From Anaerolineales bacterium (GTDB taxonomy: Bacteria; Chloroflexota; Anaerolineae; Anaerolineales; Anaerolineaceae), in contig JAGVAB010000025.1 in NCBI GenBank assembly GCA_020060485.1, forward strand, positions 1-14,119: a DNA stretch of 14,119 nucleotides, written 5' to 3'. Shown piece by piece: positions 1 through 5,740 of the stretch (positions are counted from its first letter, which is position 1; every line of letters begins with the position of its first letter). Both the position numbers and the translations under genes were made by a program. The notes beneath the pieces are model-generated. The model did no database searches and had not been told where the DNA came from. It worked only from the letters and a program-made list of their open reading frames with translations.

Positions 1-336
1 GCTCATACGTTGTGCATTTACATCAATCGCTTGTTGGGTAAGCCAAATTTCCTTCAGATCAAAGCTCTGGCTTTTCCTAACTAGCATAAGACCCTAGTAG
101 ATAATTTCTATGGTTTTATGCACGAGAGGGTTGGCGGAAGCCGTGCTTTTTTTACAAATCTTGCAGAAAGAATGGATACACAAATCAAGATCACAAAAGA
201 AAGATTGTTAAGCCAATCTCCAGATCAATCAGAGAGGTAGGAATACAGCAAGGAAACAAACATCTGCCTCCAGACGCGCGAACAGACCCGCAGACTTCCC
301 TCTGCGGTTAAGTTTCAGGTGAATAGCCGTCTTACT
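1..336. other. Non-coding stretch left of the IS110 remnant
   Basis: I see no convincing gene here. The only clear structure is an inverted repeat with 7-base arms, CCGCAGA at 288-294 and TCTGCGG at 301-307, with a 6-base loop. It lies just beyond the stop codon of the IS110-type remnant and may belong to the 3' non-coding end of that element; this is an inference, because IS110 elements generally lack true terminal inverted repeats. The rest is A/T-rich sequence broken by stops. Confidence 0.5.
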
Positions 337-646
337 CTAGAGGCTCGAAGGCGGCAGCGTGAATCTCTTGCTGCCCCACGGGAGCTTTGTGAGGTTCTTG
401 CCGGTCCCCAGGCGATCCATATTGCAGCGGGTGAACTGCAAGGCCGTCATCTCGTCAGGCAGGTTCTTCACACCTACTTTGTAGGCGTAGGCGAACAACG
501 TCGCCGCCACCTTTTCCGGGACAGCATAGCGGTCTGCCTGTTCCCTGGTCAGAATATTCCAGACCACGATCAGCAGCCTGCGTGCAATCGCAACCAGCGT
601 TTTGTTGTGTCCTTTTCGTAGCAGCATCTCCTGGTACACTTTCTTC
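337..646 (-). pseudogene. IS110-family transposase, C-terminal fragment
   Basis: About 100 residues on the minus strand resemble the tail of IS110/IS116/IS902 transposases: a KGHNKTLVAIARRLLIVVWNIL stretch near the start, which in full-length proteins follows the Tnp_20 domain, then a helical end. The RuvC-like DEDD catalytic domain and most of the Tnp_20 domain are missing, so it cannot be active. The frame is cut at 646/647, where an IS21-type end begins; reading upstream the frame meets a stop at once. The last residues before the stop at 337 do not look family-like, so the 3' end may also be altered. Recognition rests on remembered family sequence, not on a search. Confidence 0.65.
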
Positions 647-719
647 TGTTAAGACCGGGTAAAAAAGTTCCCTTTTCATCGGTTTAAAATGTCCGCTTTT
701 CAACGGTACAACATGTCCG
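647..719 (-). repeat. IS21-type element terminus with tandem 24-base repeats
   Basis: Three consecutive 24-base units lie at 648-671, 672-695 and 696-719. The last two match at 20 of 24 positions; the outermost is degenerate (about 14 of 24). IS21-family ends begin with TGT and carry multiple subterminal repeats that bind the IstA transposase; here the end would begin TGTTAAGACC at 647. The units lie directly after the stop codon of the istB fragment at 725-880, as expected for the right end of such an element. Confidence 0.65.
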
Positions 720-724
720 TTGGG

Positions 725-880
725 TCAAGCTTCAATAGGCACCTCCTCTTTTGAACGTCCGAGAAACCCGGCTTTTCGCTTTTCTTTGAGCCGGTAACTC
801 TCGCCTTTGATATTGAGCATCGTAGCACGGTGAGGAAGTTCTACACCATGGGCAGCACAATCGGCGCTGTACGCACGGTA
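725..880 (-). pseudogene. istB: IS21-family helper ATPase IstB, C-terminal fragment
   Basis: The minus strand reads HRATMLNIKGESYRLKEKRK and then a short tail ending in a TGA at 725-727. This is the hallmark C-terminus of IstB, the AAA+ ATPase that assists the IstA transposase in target capture. Only about 45 residues remain: the Walker A and B regions are absent, and the frame meets a stop at 881-883, with family similarity already fading near 845. The fragment abuts the tandem 24-base repeats of the IS21 right end, which supports the call. The gene is dead, and istA is not in the window. Confidence 0.7.
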
Positions 881-936
881 TCAGGGACGGAGGATGTGCT
901 CAATTGAGTGTTGGGAGATCATTACGGGGCGCAGCG

Positions 937-963
937 GAGTGCTTCGCACGAGGGGTCTGCAAC
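937..963. repeat. Short dispersed repeat, copy 1
   Basis: The 27 bases at 937-963 share their ends with 1261-1307: both begin GAGTGCT and end with GAGGGGTCTG followed by C/T and AAC. The second copy differs mainly by a 17-base insert at 1268-1284 that forms a perfect hairpin (CCCCG/CGGGG). The origin is unknown. Confidence 0.4.
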
Positions 964-1018
964 CCGAATACTTGCTGCCTGATTCTTATCCCGGTCCATT
1001 TCAAAAAATTAATTGATC

Positions 1019-1152
1019 TGTCGTCGCGAAGCCCGAAAGCTTTTTTCGGGCTGTGGCGATCCCCAAAATAGTGAGGGGGATTGCTTCAACGGGGCGGAAG
1101 CGGCGAAGCATACCCTAAAAGACAGCTATTTCCGCCTCGTTTCGCAATGACA
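1019..1152. repeat. MITE-like palindromic repeat element, copy 1
   Basis: The ends are inverted and similar: TGTCGTCGCGAA at 1019-1030, and TTCGCAATGACA at 1141-1152, whose complement is TGTCATTGCGAA (10 of 12 match). Inside is a 9-base-arm hairpin (AGCCCGAAA at 1030-1038, TTTCGGGCT at 1044-1052) and the motif GGGGATTGCTTCAAC at 1076-1090, which recurs perfectly, inverted, at 5391-5405. It codes for nothing. Similar GTCATTGCGAG...CGCAATGAC elements are widespread between genes in bacterial genomes, including Chloroflexota. Confidence 0.6.
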
Positions 1153-1173
1153 CATAAAGAGTCAGATAGCCAG

Positions 1174-1237
1174 CCTTAAACAAAAATACCCTTTGCAGGG
1201 TATCTCGGTTTTACGTGTGCCCTCGGCAGAACTCGAA
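1174..1237 (-). repeat. Duplicated tRNA-Arg 3' end plus terminator (att-like copy)
   Basis: This 64-base block repeats 1307-1370: a 33-base match holding the terminator hairpin (here 1186-1203), then 9 unrelated bases, then a 22-base perfect match covering the acceptor strand and T-arm of tRNA-Arg (here 1216-1237). Spacing is identical in both copies, offset 133 bases. Beyond 1237 the similarity to the tRNA stops, so this copy has no anticodon or D arm. Duplicated tRNA 3' ends are typical scars of integrases that use tRNA genes as attachment sites. Confidence 0.65.
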
Positions 1238-1260
1238 CATCGTCCCCTTGCTCCCTTCGG

Positions 1261-1307
1261 GAGTGCTCCCCGCTTTGCGGGGACTTCGTGCGCGAGGGGT
1301 CTGTAAC
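1261..1307. repeat. Short dispersed repeat, copy 2, with hairpin insert
   Basis: Counterpart of 937-963, carrying an extra 17-base palindromic insert at 1268-1284. It fills the space between the two tRNA 3'-end copies. A second small hairpin, CTCCC/GGGAG, lies just before it at about 1250-1264. Confidence 0.4.
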
Positions 1308-1308
1308 C

Positions 1309-1336
1309 TTAAACAAAAATACCCTTTGCAGGGTAT
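1309..1336 (-). terminator. Rho-independent terminator of tRNA-Arg
   Basis: On the minus strand a stem of ATACCCT and AGGGTAT with a short loop (1319-1336) is followed by TTTTT and more T-rich bases (1309-1318). It lies 14 bases past the 3' end of the tRNA, where a terminator is expected. A second copy of the same hairpin is at 1177-1203. Confidence 0.7.
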
Positions 1337-1350
1337 CTCAGAGGAGCTTG

Positions 1351-1424
1351 TGCCCTCGGCAGAACTCGAATCTGCAACCTTTTGCTCCGCAAGCAAGCGC
1401 TCTGTCCAATTGAGCTACGAGGGC
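1351..1424 (-). tRNA. tRNA-Arg (anticodon GCG)
   Basis: A 74-base cloverleaf on the minus strand. The acceptor stem GCCCTCG/CGAGGGC (1418-1424 with 1352-1358) is perfect. The D stem is GCTC/GAGC with GG in its loop. The anticodon loop is TTGCGGA with GCG at 1388-1390, and the T arm is GCAGA/TCTGC with loop TTCGAGT. Anticodon GCG reads CGC, and an A follows the GG of the D loop, fitting the arginine identity base A20. One pair at the top of the anticodon stem (C27-A43) is mismatched. CCA is not encoded; the discriminator is A. Confidence 0.93.
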
Positions 1425-1439
1425 ATTCAGGGCTCAGTT

Positions 1440-1468
1440 AATATACCGCGCACCGGCCGAATCGTCAA
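1440..1468 (-). promoter_or_regulatory. Promoter of tRNA-Arg
   Basis: On the minus strand, -35 TTGACG (1463-1468) and -10 TATATT (1440-1445) are separated by exactly 17 bases. The predicted start lies about 8-10 bases before the tRNA 5' end at 1424, as usual for a stable RNA gene. Confidence 0.7.
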
Positions 1469-1547
1469 GTGAATATTTTGGTTTGCTGCCAATTTGACCC
1501 CTGTTCACCGGTTTGTGCCGGCCGGATTGACGACTTGTCCGGCTTTG

Positions 1548-1576
1548 TTGACACCCACCCCGCCAGACGTTACAAT
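1548..1576 (+). promoter_or_regulatory. Promoter of the pcrA-type helicase gene, leaderless geometry
   Basis: A perfect -35 TTGACA (1548-1553), a 17-base spacer and -10 TACAAT (1571-1576). Transcription should start near 1582-1585, while the ATG is at 1586, leaving a leader of a few bases at most. No Shine-Dalgarno-like sequence precedes this ATG, which agrees with leaderless translation. Confidence 0.75.
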
Positions 1577-1585
1577 CAAGCCCTA

Positions 1586-3943
1586 ATGGAAATCCTGGAT
1601 AATCTCAACCCCCAACAACAACAGGCAGTAACCGCCGGCGACGGCCGGGTGCTGGTGCTGGCCGGGCCCGGCTCGGGCAAAACGCGCGTCCTCACCCGTC
1701 GTGTGGCTTATCTGATCCAAAACATGAATGTGCCGCCCTATGATATTCTGGCGATGACCTTTACCAACAAGGCAGCCCGGGTGATGAAGGACCGCCTGGC
1801 AGACATGCTTGGCCCGCAGGGGCAGAGCGTATGGGTGGGCACCTTCCACTCGGTCTGCGCCCGCATCTTGCGTCAGCAGGTGCGGCTGCTGCCCTTCACC
1901 GCCAACTTCGTCATTTACGATGCCGATGACCAGCTTCGCCTGATGAAGCAGGTGGTCAAGGACATGGGCCTGGACGAGAAGAACAACCGCCCCGGCAGCC
2001 TGCTGAATTACATCTCACAAGCCAAGAACAACCTGATCCTGCCGGATGAATATGAAGCAGGCAGTGACTACCGCCAGAAGAATGTCAAAATAGCCTACGA
2101 GCGCTACCAGAATTTGCTGCAAGCCAATAACGCCCTCGACTTCGATGATCTTCTGTTGTGGGCCGTGCGCCTGCTGCTCAACCGGGAGGAAGCGCGGGAA
2201 TTCTATTCGCGCCAGTTTCAGCATGTGCTGGTGGATGAATTCCAGGACACCAATCAGGTGCAGTATGAGCTGTTGAAGCTCTTCTCCTATGCGCATGGCA
2301 ATCTCTTTGCCGTGGGCGATGAAGACCAATCGATCTACCGCTGGCGCGGGGCCGATTACCGCAATGTGATGCGCTTTGAGGAAGATTACCCCGAGTGCCA
2401 GAAGATCCTGCTGGAGGAGAATTATCGCTCCACCCAACTGGTTCTGGACGCGGCGCAGGGCGTCATCAACCGCAACACCAACCGCACGCCCAAACACCTC
2501 TTTACCCAAAACGACCGCGGCGCGCGCATCATCCTGCACGAAGCCGAGGATGACCAGGGCGAAGCGCAGTTTGTGGTCGATACCATCCGCCATCAGTTGG
2601 AAAACAAAACCGCCCGCGGCAGCGATTTCGCCATCATGTACCGCACCAACGCCCAGTCGCGCCGCTTTGAAGAGGCCTTTCTGCATGCCGGCATGTCCTA
2701 CACCATCGTCGGCGCCCAGCGCTTCTATGGCCGGCGCGAGGTCAAGGACATCATTGCCTACCTCTATCTGGTCTACAACCCGGCCGACGAGCTGAGCCTG
2801 GGACGGGTGATCAACGTGCCGTCGCGCAAGATCGGCGCAAAGTCGCTCGAAGCCCTGGCAGATGCGGCGCACCAGGCCGGCTTGCGTCAGCAGGCGGTGC
2901 TGATCGAGCTGGGCAGCCAGCAGCAAAAGTCACCCTATTGGGATCAGATGGGCCGCGCTGCCCCCGCCCTGTCCGGTTTTGGCCGCATGCTTGCCACCTG
3001 GCAGCAAAAAGCCCAGGAGCTGGAACTGCCAGCCCTGTTTGATGCCATTCTGGAAGACATTGACTACCGCGGCTATCTGCTGGACGGTACCGAGGAAGGC
3101 GAAAGCCGCTGGGAGAACGTGCAAGAGCTGCGCAAGCAGGCCTACGAATACCGCGAACGCGGCCTGTCCGAATTCCTCGAGAATCTGGCGCTGGTCTCGG
3201 ATCAGGACACCTTGCAAGACAAGGGCGATTCGCCCACCTTGCTGACCCTGCACGCCGCCAAAGGCCTGGAGTTCAACCAGGTCTTCATCACCGGTCTGGA
3301 TGAATGTCTGCTGCCGCACAGCCGCTCGTTCGACGAACCGGAAGAGATGGCCGAGGAACGCCGTCTATTCTATGTGGGCATGACCCGCACCCGCCAGCAG
3401 CTCTATCTGGTGCGCGCCGAGCAGCGCTTCAACTATGGCGCACCGTCCTACAGCCAGCCCTCGCGGTTTTTGACCGACATTCAGGAGAACTTGCTGCAAC
3501 ATGATTCCAGCGGCCGCTCGGTGCGCTTCACGACCGAAAATACAGCCTGGCAGCAGCCAGAGCGCTGGACCTCATCCACCCGCTGGCCGGGCAGCACGGG
3601 CAGCCATCCCGGCGTGTCGGACAGCGAACGCCAGGCCCCGCCCATGCACGCCAAGCCTGTACGCGGCAAGTCCAAAACAGACAGCAGTTGGAAGGTCCAG
3701 CGCCGGCCGGCTGCAGATGCTGCCCCCTCCCATAAACCTGCACCCAGACCAGCAGCCCAACCGAAAGCAGAACCGAAATTCAAGGCCGGCATGAAAGTGC
3801 GGCATGAAAAGCTGGGGCCGGGCGAGGTGCGCCAGAGCATAGTGGATGCCAACGGCGAAGAGGTGGTCACCGTTTACTTCAGCGAGCAGGAGCGCGAGAT
3901 CAAGATTCTCACTTCCTTTGCCAAACTGGACATGGTGAAGTAA
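1586..3943 (+). CDS. pcrA: ATP-dependent 3'-5' DNA helicase, PcrA/UvrD family (SF1A)
   Basis: A 785-residue helicase that unwinds DNA in repair, replication restart and removal of recombinase filaments. All SF1A motifs are present in order: Q motif LNPQQQQAV (7-15), Walker A AGPGSGKT (26-33), TFTNKAA, GTFHSVC, Walker B DEFQD (217-221), GDEDQSIYRWRGA, EENYRST, LHAAKGLEF (555-563) and RRLFYVGMTRTR (592-603). The last about 50 residues, after a low-complexity Pro/Ala/Lys linker, form the Tudor-like tail (GMKVRHEKLGPGEV) seen in PcrA and used for RNA polymerase contact. The frame stays open back to 1469, but the start at 1586 matches the family N-terminus and follows a strong promoter. It is monocistronic, ending in a terminator. 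PcrA and UvrD cannot be told apart firmly here. Confidence 0.96.
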   Translation: MEILDNLNPQQQQAVTAGDGRVLVLAGPGSGKTRVLTRRVAYLIQNMNVPPYDILAMTFTNKAARVMKDRLADMLGPQGQSVWVGTFHSVCARILRQQVRLLPFTANFVIYDADDQLRLMKQVVKDMGLDEKNNRPGSLLNYISQAKNNLILPDEYEAGSDYRQKNVKIAYERYQNLLQANNALDFDDLLLWAVRLLLNREEAREFYSRQFQHVLVDEFQDTNQVQYELLKLFSYAHGNLFAVGDEDQSIYRWRGADYRNVMRFEEDYPECQKILLEENYRSTQLVLDAAQGVINRNTNRTPKHLFTQNDRGARIILHEAEDDQGEAQFVVDTIRHQLENKTARGSDFAIMYRTNAQSRRFEEAFLHAGMSYTIVGAQRFYGRREVKDIIAYLYLVYNPADELSLGRVINVPSRKIGAKSLEALADAAHQAGLRQQAVLIELGSQQQKSPYWDQMGRAAPALSGFGRMLATWQQKAQELELPALFDAILEDIDYRGYLLDGTEEGESRWENVQELRKQAYEYRERGLSEFLENLALVSDQDTLQDKGDSPTLLTLHAAKGLEFNQVFITGLDECLLPHSRSFDEPEEMAEERRLFYVGMTRTRQQLYLVRAEQRFNYGAPSYSQPSRFLTDIQENLLQHDSSGRSVRFTTENTAWQQPERWTSSTRWPGSTGSHPGVSDSERQAPPMHAKPVRGKSKTDSSWKVQRRPAADAAPSHKPAPRPAAQPKAEPKFKAGMKVRHEKLGPGEVRQSIVDANGEEVVTVYFSEQEREIKILTSFAKLDMVK

Positions 3944-3982
3944 ACGAATTTTTGGAAGAAAAAATCCCCCCTACAAATCCAA

Positions 3983-4018
3983 CCGCTCACCCTGGCAAGC
4001 CCGGTGAGCGGCTTTCTT
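3983..4018 (+). terminator. Rho-independent terminator after the helicase gene
   Basis: Perfect 9-base arms CCGCTCACC (3983-3991) and GGTGAGCGG (4003-4011) with an 11-base loop, followed by CTTTCTT. It lies 40 bases past the helicase stop codon, between convergent genes. Confidence 0.7.
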
Positions 4019-4024
4019 GCGCAT

Positions 4025-4056
4025 AACCGCCCACAGTCCAAAAACTGTGAGCGGTT
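4025..4056. terminator. Second hairpin between convergent genes
   Basis: Arms of 13 bases (4025-4037 and 4044-4056) with one mismatch and a 6-base loop. No clear T-run follows on either strand, so its role as terminator for the protease gene (stop at 4091) is only likely. Its right arm can also pair perfectly over 10 bases (4047-4056) with 3981-3990 in the neighbouring terminator, so the two structures are mutually exclusive in part. Confidence 0.45.
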
Positions 4057-4090
4057 TATCCGTCATACCACTGGCCTGGAGGCAGCCTGA

Positions 4091-5278
4091 CTAATTATTC
4101 TTGGTCTCACCCAGGGTCACATTCAGGTTCACGGTTTCACTGCCGCGCAGCACCTTGATCGTCACGGTATCATTAGGCCCGTAGCTGAACAAGGCATTGG
4201 CAAAAGTGGTATTATCATCGATTTCTATCTCGCCAATGGCCACAATGATGTCATCCTTCTGAATGCCGGACCTGGCGGCCGGGCTGTCGTTCAGCACCGC
4301 AAAAACATAAGTTCCCCATTCCACCGGCAGGCTGTAACGCCGGGCAATGGACGGAGAGATATCCTGCGAGCGCACGCCCAGATAGGGCCGGGCGAAATAA
4401 CCGTTCTGGATGATCTGGTCACTGATGATGGCCGCCGTATTGGAAGGGATGGCAAAGCCCAGACCTTCGGCCACTGCGCTGCCCATCCCACCGCCGCGCA
4501 CGATCAGCGTGTTGATGCCAATCACTTCCCCGGCCAGGTTGACCAGCGGGCCGCCGGAGTTTCCCTGGTTAATGGCCGCGTCTGTCTGGATCAAGCCTTC
4601 CATGACATAGCCATTGCCGGTGTCGATCATGCGTCCGGTGCCGCTCACCACCCCCACCGTAACCGTATTCTTAAAAGTACCCAGCGGTGAGCCAATGGCG
4701 ATTACCGTTTCGCCGGGCTTGAGCTGGTCCGAATTGCCCAGCGGGGCCACTGCCGGCATGGCGCCATCTGCTTTCAGCACAGCCAGGTCGGCAAAGACAT
4801 CATAATTGACAATGCTGGCAGGCAGCTCGCTGCCATCCGCCAGAACCACGCGCACTTCGCGGGCGCCTTCGATCACATGATGGTTGGTTAGGATGTGCCC
4901 ATCTGCCGAAATGATGACCCCGCTGCCACTGGATTGGCCCTCGGTGGCTGTGCCGAAAACAGAGGTTTGACCGGGTATGGAGGCCAGGACAGTAACCACC
5001 GCCGGGCCGATCCGTTCGACTGTGCCGATGACTGCGCTTTCCACCGTGGTGCTGGAAACGGACAAGGTCTGGGTGGGCAGGGCCAGCGCCAGCGGGGTGT
5101 TGGTCGGGAACAGCGCTGTTTCCCTGGCGGACAGTTCCCGATCCAGGCTGGTCTTTACCACCCAGCCGCCCGCCACCGCGCCTACCAGGGCGCTGCCACC
5201 GGCGATGAACAGGATCAGGATCAATAATAGGACTGTTCTCAGTCCTGATGAACGTCGAGGAGGTTGGCTTGCATACAT
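4091..5278 (-). CDS. htrA: HtrA/DegP-type serine protease, membrane-anchored, one PDZ domain
   Basis: A protease for misfolded or damaged proteins outside the membrane. The 395-residue product has a basic N-terminus, one membrane helix (about 14-37), a low-complexity linker, a trypsin-like domain and a single PDZ domain (about 290-390). The catalytic triad is His134 (in TNHHV), Asp164 (in DLAVL) and Ser241 (in GNSGGP). I chose the start at 5278 because GAAGG lies 7 bases before it; an in-frame ATG at 5296 would add six residues that are mostly this ribosome site translated. The gene is single, converges on the helicase gene, and has a promoter far upstream at 5544-5572. Confidence 0.93.
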   Translation of the reverse strand: MYASQPPRRSSGLRTVLLLILILFIAGGSALVGAVAGGWVVKTSLDRELSARETALFPTNTPLALALPTQTLSVSSTTVESAVIGTVERIGPAVVTVLASIPGQTSVFGTATEGQSSGSGVIISADGHILTNHHVIEGAREVRVVLADGSELPASIVNYDVFADLAVLKADGAMPAVAPLGNSDQLKPGETVIAIGSPLGTFKNTVTVGVVSGTGRMIDTGNGYVMEGLIQTDAAINQGNSGGPLVNLAGEVIGINTLIVRGGGMGSAVAEGLGFAIPSNTAAIISDQIIQNGYFARPYLGVRSQDISPSIARRYSLPVEWGTYVFAVLNDSPAARSGIQKDDIIVAIGEIEIDDNTTFANALFSYGPNDTVTIKVLRGSETVNLNVTLGETKNN

Positions 5279-5365
5279 TTCATTGCCTTCTTTCATAACA
5301 TCCCATGCGGAATGGGTTCTTCATGATCAATGAGCGTTCGGGTTAGCGATAGCACTTTGATTTGT

Positions 5366-5456
5366 TGTCGTTGCGAGACCCCCTTAAGGGGTTGAAGCAA
5401 TCCCCTATGCTTGCAGCAATGAACGCCAAAGTGGCTACGCCTCGCTTGTCGCGACA
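5366..5456. repeat. MITE-like palindromic repeat element, copy 2
   Basis: It begins TGTCGTTGCGAG (5366-5377), the counterpart of the end at 1019-1030, and ends near GTCGCGACA at 5448-5456. Inside are the palindrome CCCCTTAAGGGG (5380-5391) and GTTGAAGCAATCCCC (5391-5405), a perfect 15-base inverted match to 1076-1090. It lies in the putative leader of the protease gene, about 90 bases before its start, and could fold in the transcript. Confidence 0.55.
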
Positions 5457-5543
5457 TTCCGTGCTATTTCAATTCACCCGAATTTACCTTTACTATAAAG
5501 ACGACTTCACATAAGCGAATTGTACGCCCGGGTTTTTAAGAAA

Positions 5544-5573
5544 ATATTAATGCCGTATTTGATTTCTATCAAA
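5544..5573 (-). promoter_or_regulatory. Candidate promoter and operator of the HtrA protease gene
   Basis: On the minus strand, -35 TTGATA (5567-5572), a 17-base spacer and -10 TAATAT (5544-5549). A palindrome TTTGAT-N4-ATCAAA (5558-5573) covers the -35 box and looks like a repressor site. Start of transcription near 5537 would leave a leader of about 260 bases. No better promoter is visible closer to the gene. Confidence 0.5.
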
Positions 5574-5618
5574 ACCCTGGTGGTTGCAGGCAAATATGCC
5601 TACCCTGCGGCAGCAGCC

Positions 5619-5659
5619 CAGGTTATAACCTGTCATCCTGCCTGCAAGAGAACAGGCAG
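5619..5659. repeat. Palindrome and hairpin between operon end and protease promoter
   Basis: CAGGTTATAACCTG (5619-5632) is a perfect 14-base palindrome, followed by an inverted repeat CTGCCTG (5638-5644) and CAGGCAG (5653-5659). They lie about 50-120 bases upstream of the predicted protease promoter and 80-120 bases past the end of the glycan operon. The first could be a protein-binding site; the second lacks a T-run on either strand. No other structure or gene is seen between 5460 and 5740. Confidence 0.4.
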
Positions 5660-5740
5660 TTCCAGAGTGAACACAATGAATTAATGTTTGGCGTGAAGAA
5701 TGAGGACGACCCGTCCGCGGCTGCGAACTGCCCTTTCCCC

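Noticed and set aside
455..703. 82-residue open frame on the minus strand
   Set aside because: It spans the IS110 remnant in another frame and the IS21 terminal repeats; the IS110 frame carries the recognisable similarity.
648..719. Three 24-base units as a possible CRISPR array
   Set aside because: The units are contiguous with no spacers, are degenerate, and lie at an IS21-type end.
1215..1472. 85-residue open frame on the plus strand
   Set aside because: It runs antisense through the tRNA-Arg gene and the duplicated terminators; no ribosome site and no recognisable sequence.
2015..2926. Long 303-residue open frame on the minus strand
   Set aside because: Antisense to the conserved core of the helicase gene; a product of codon bias in GC-rich DNA.
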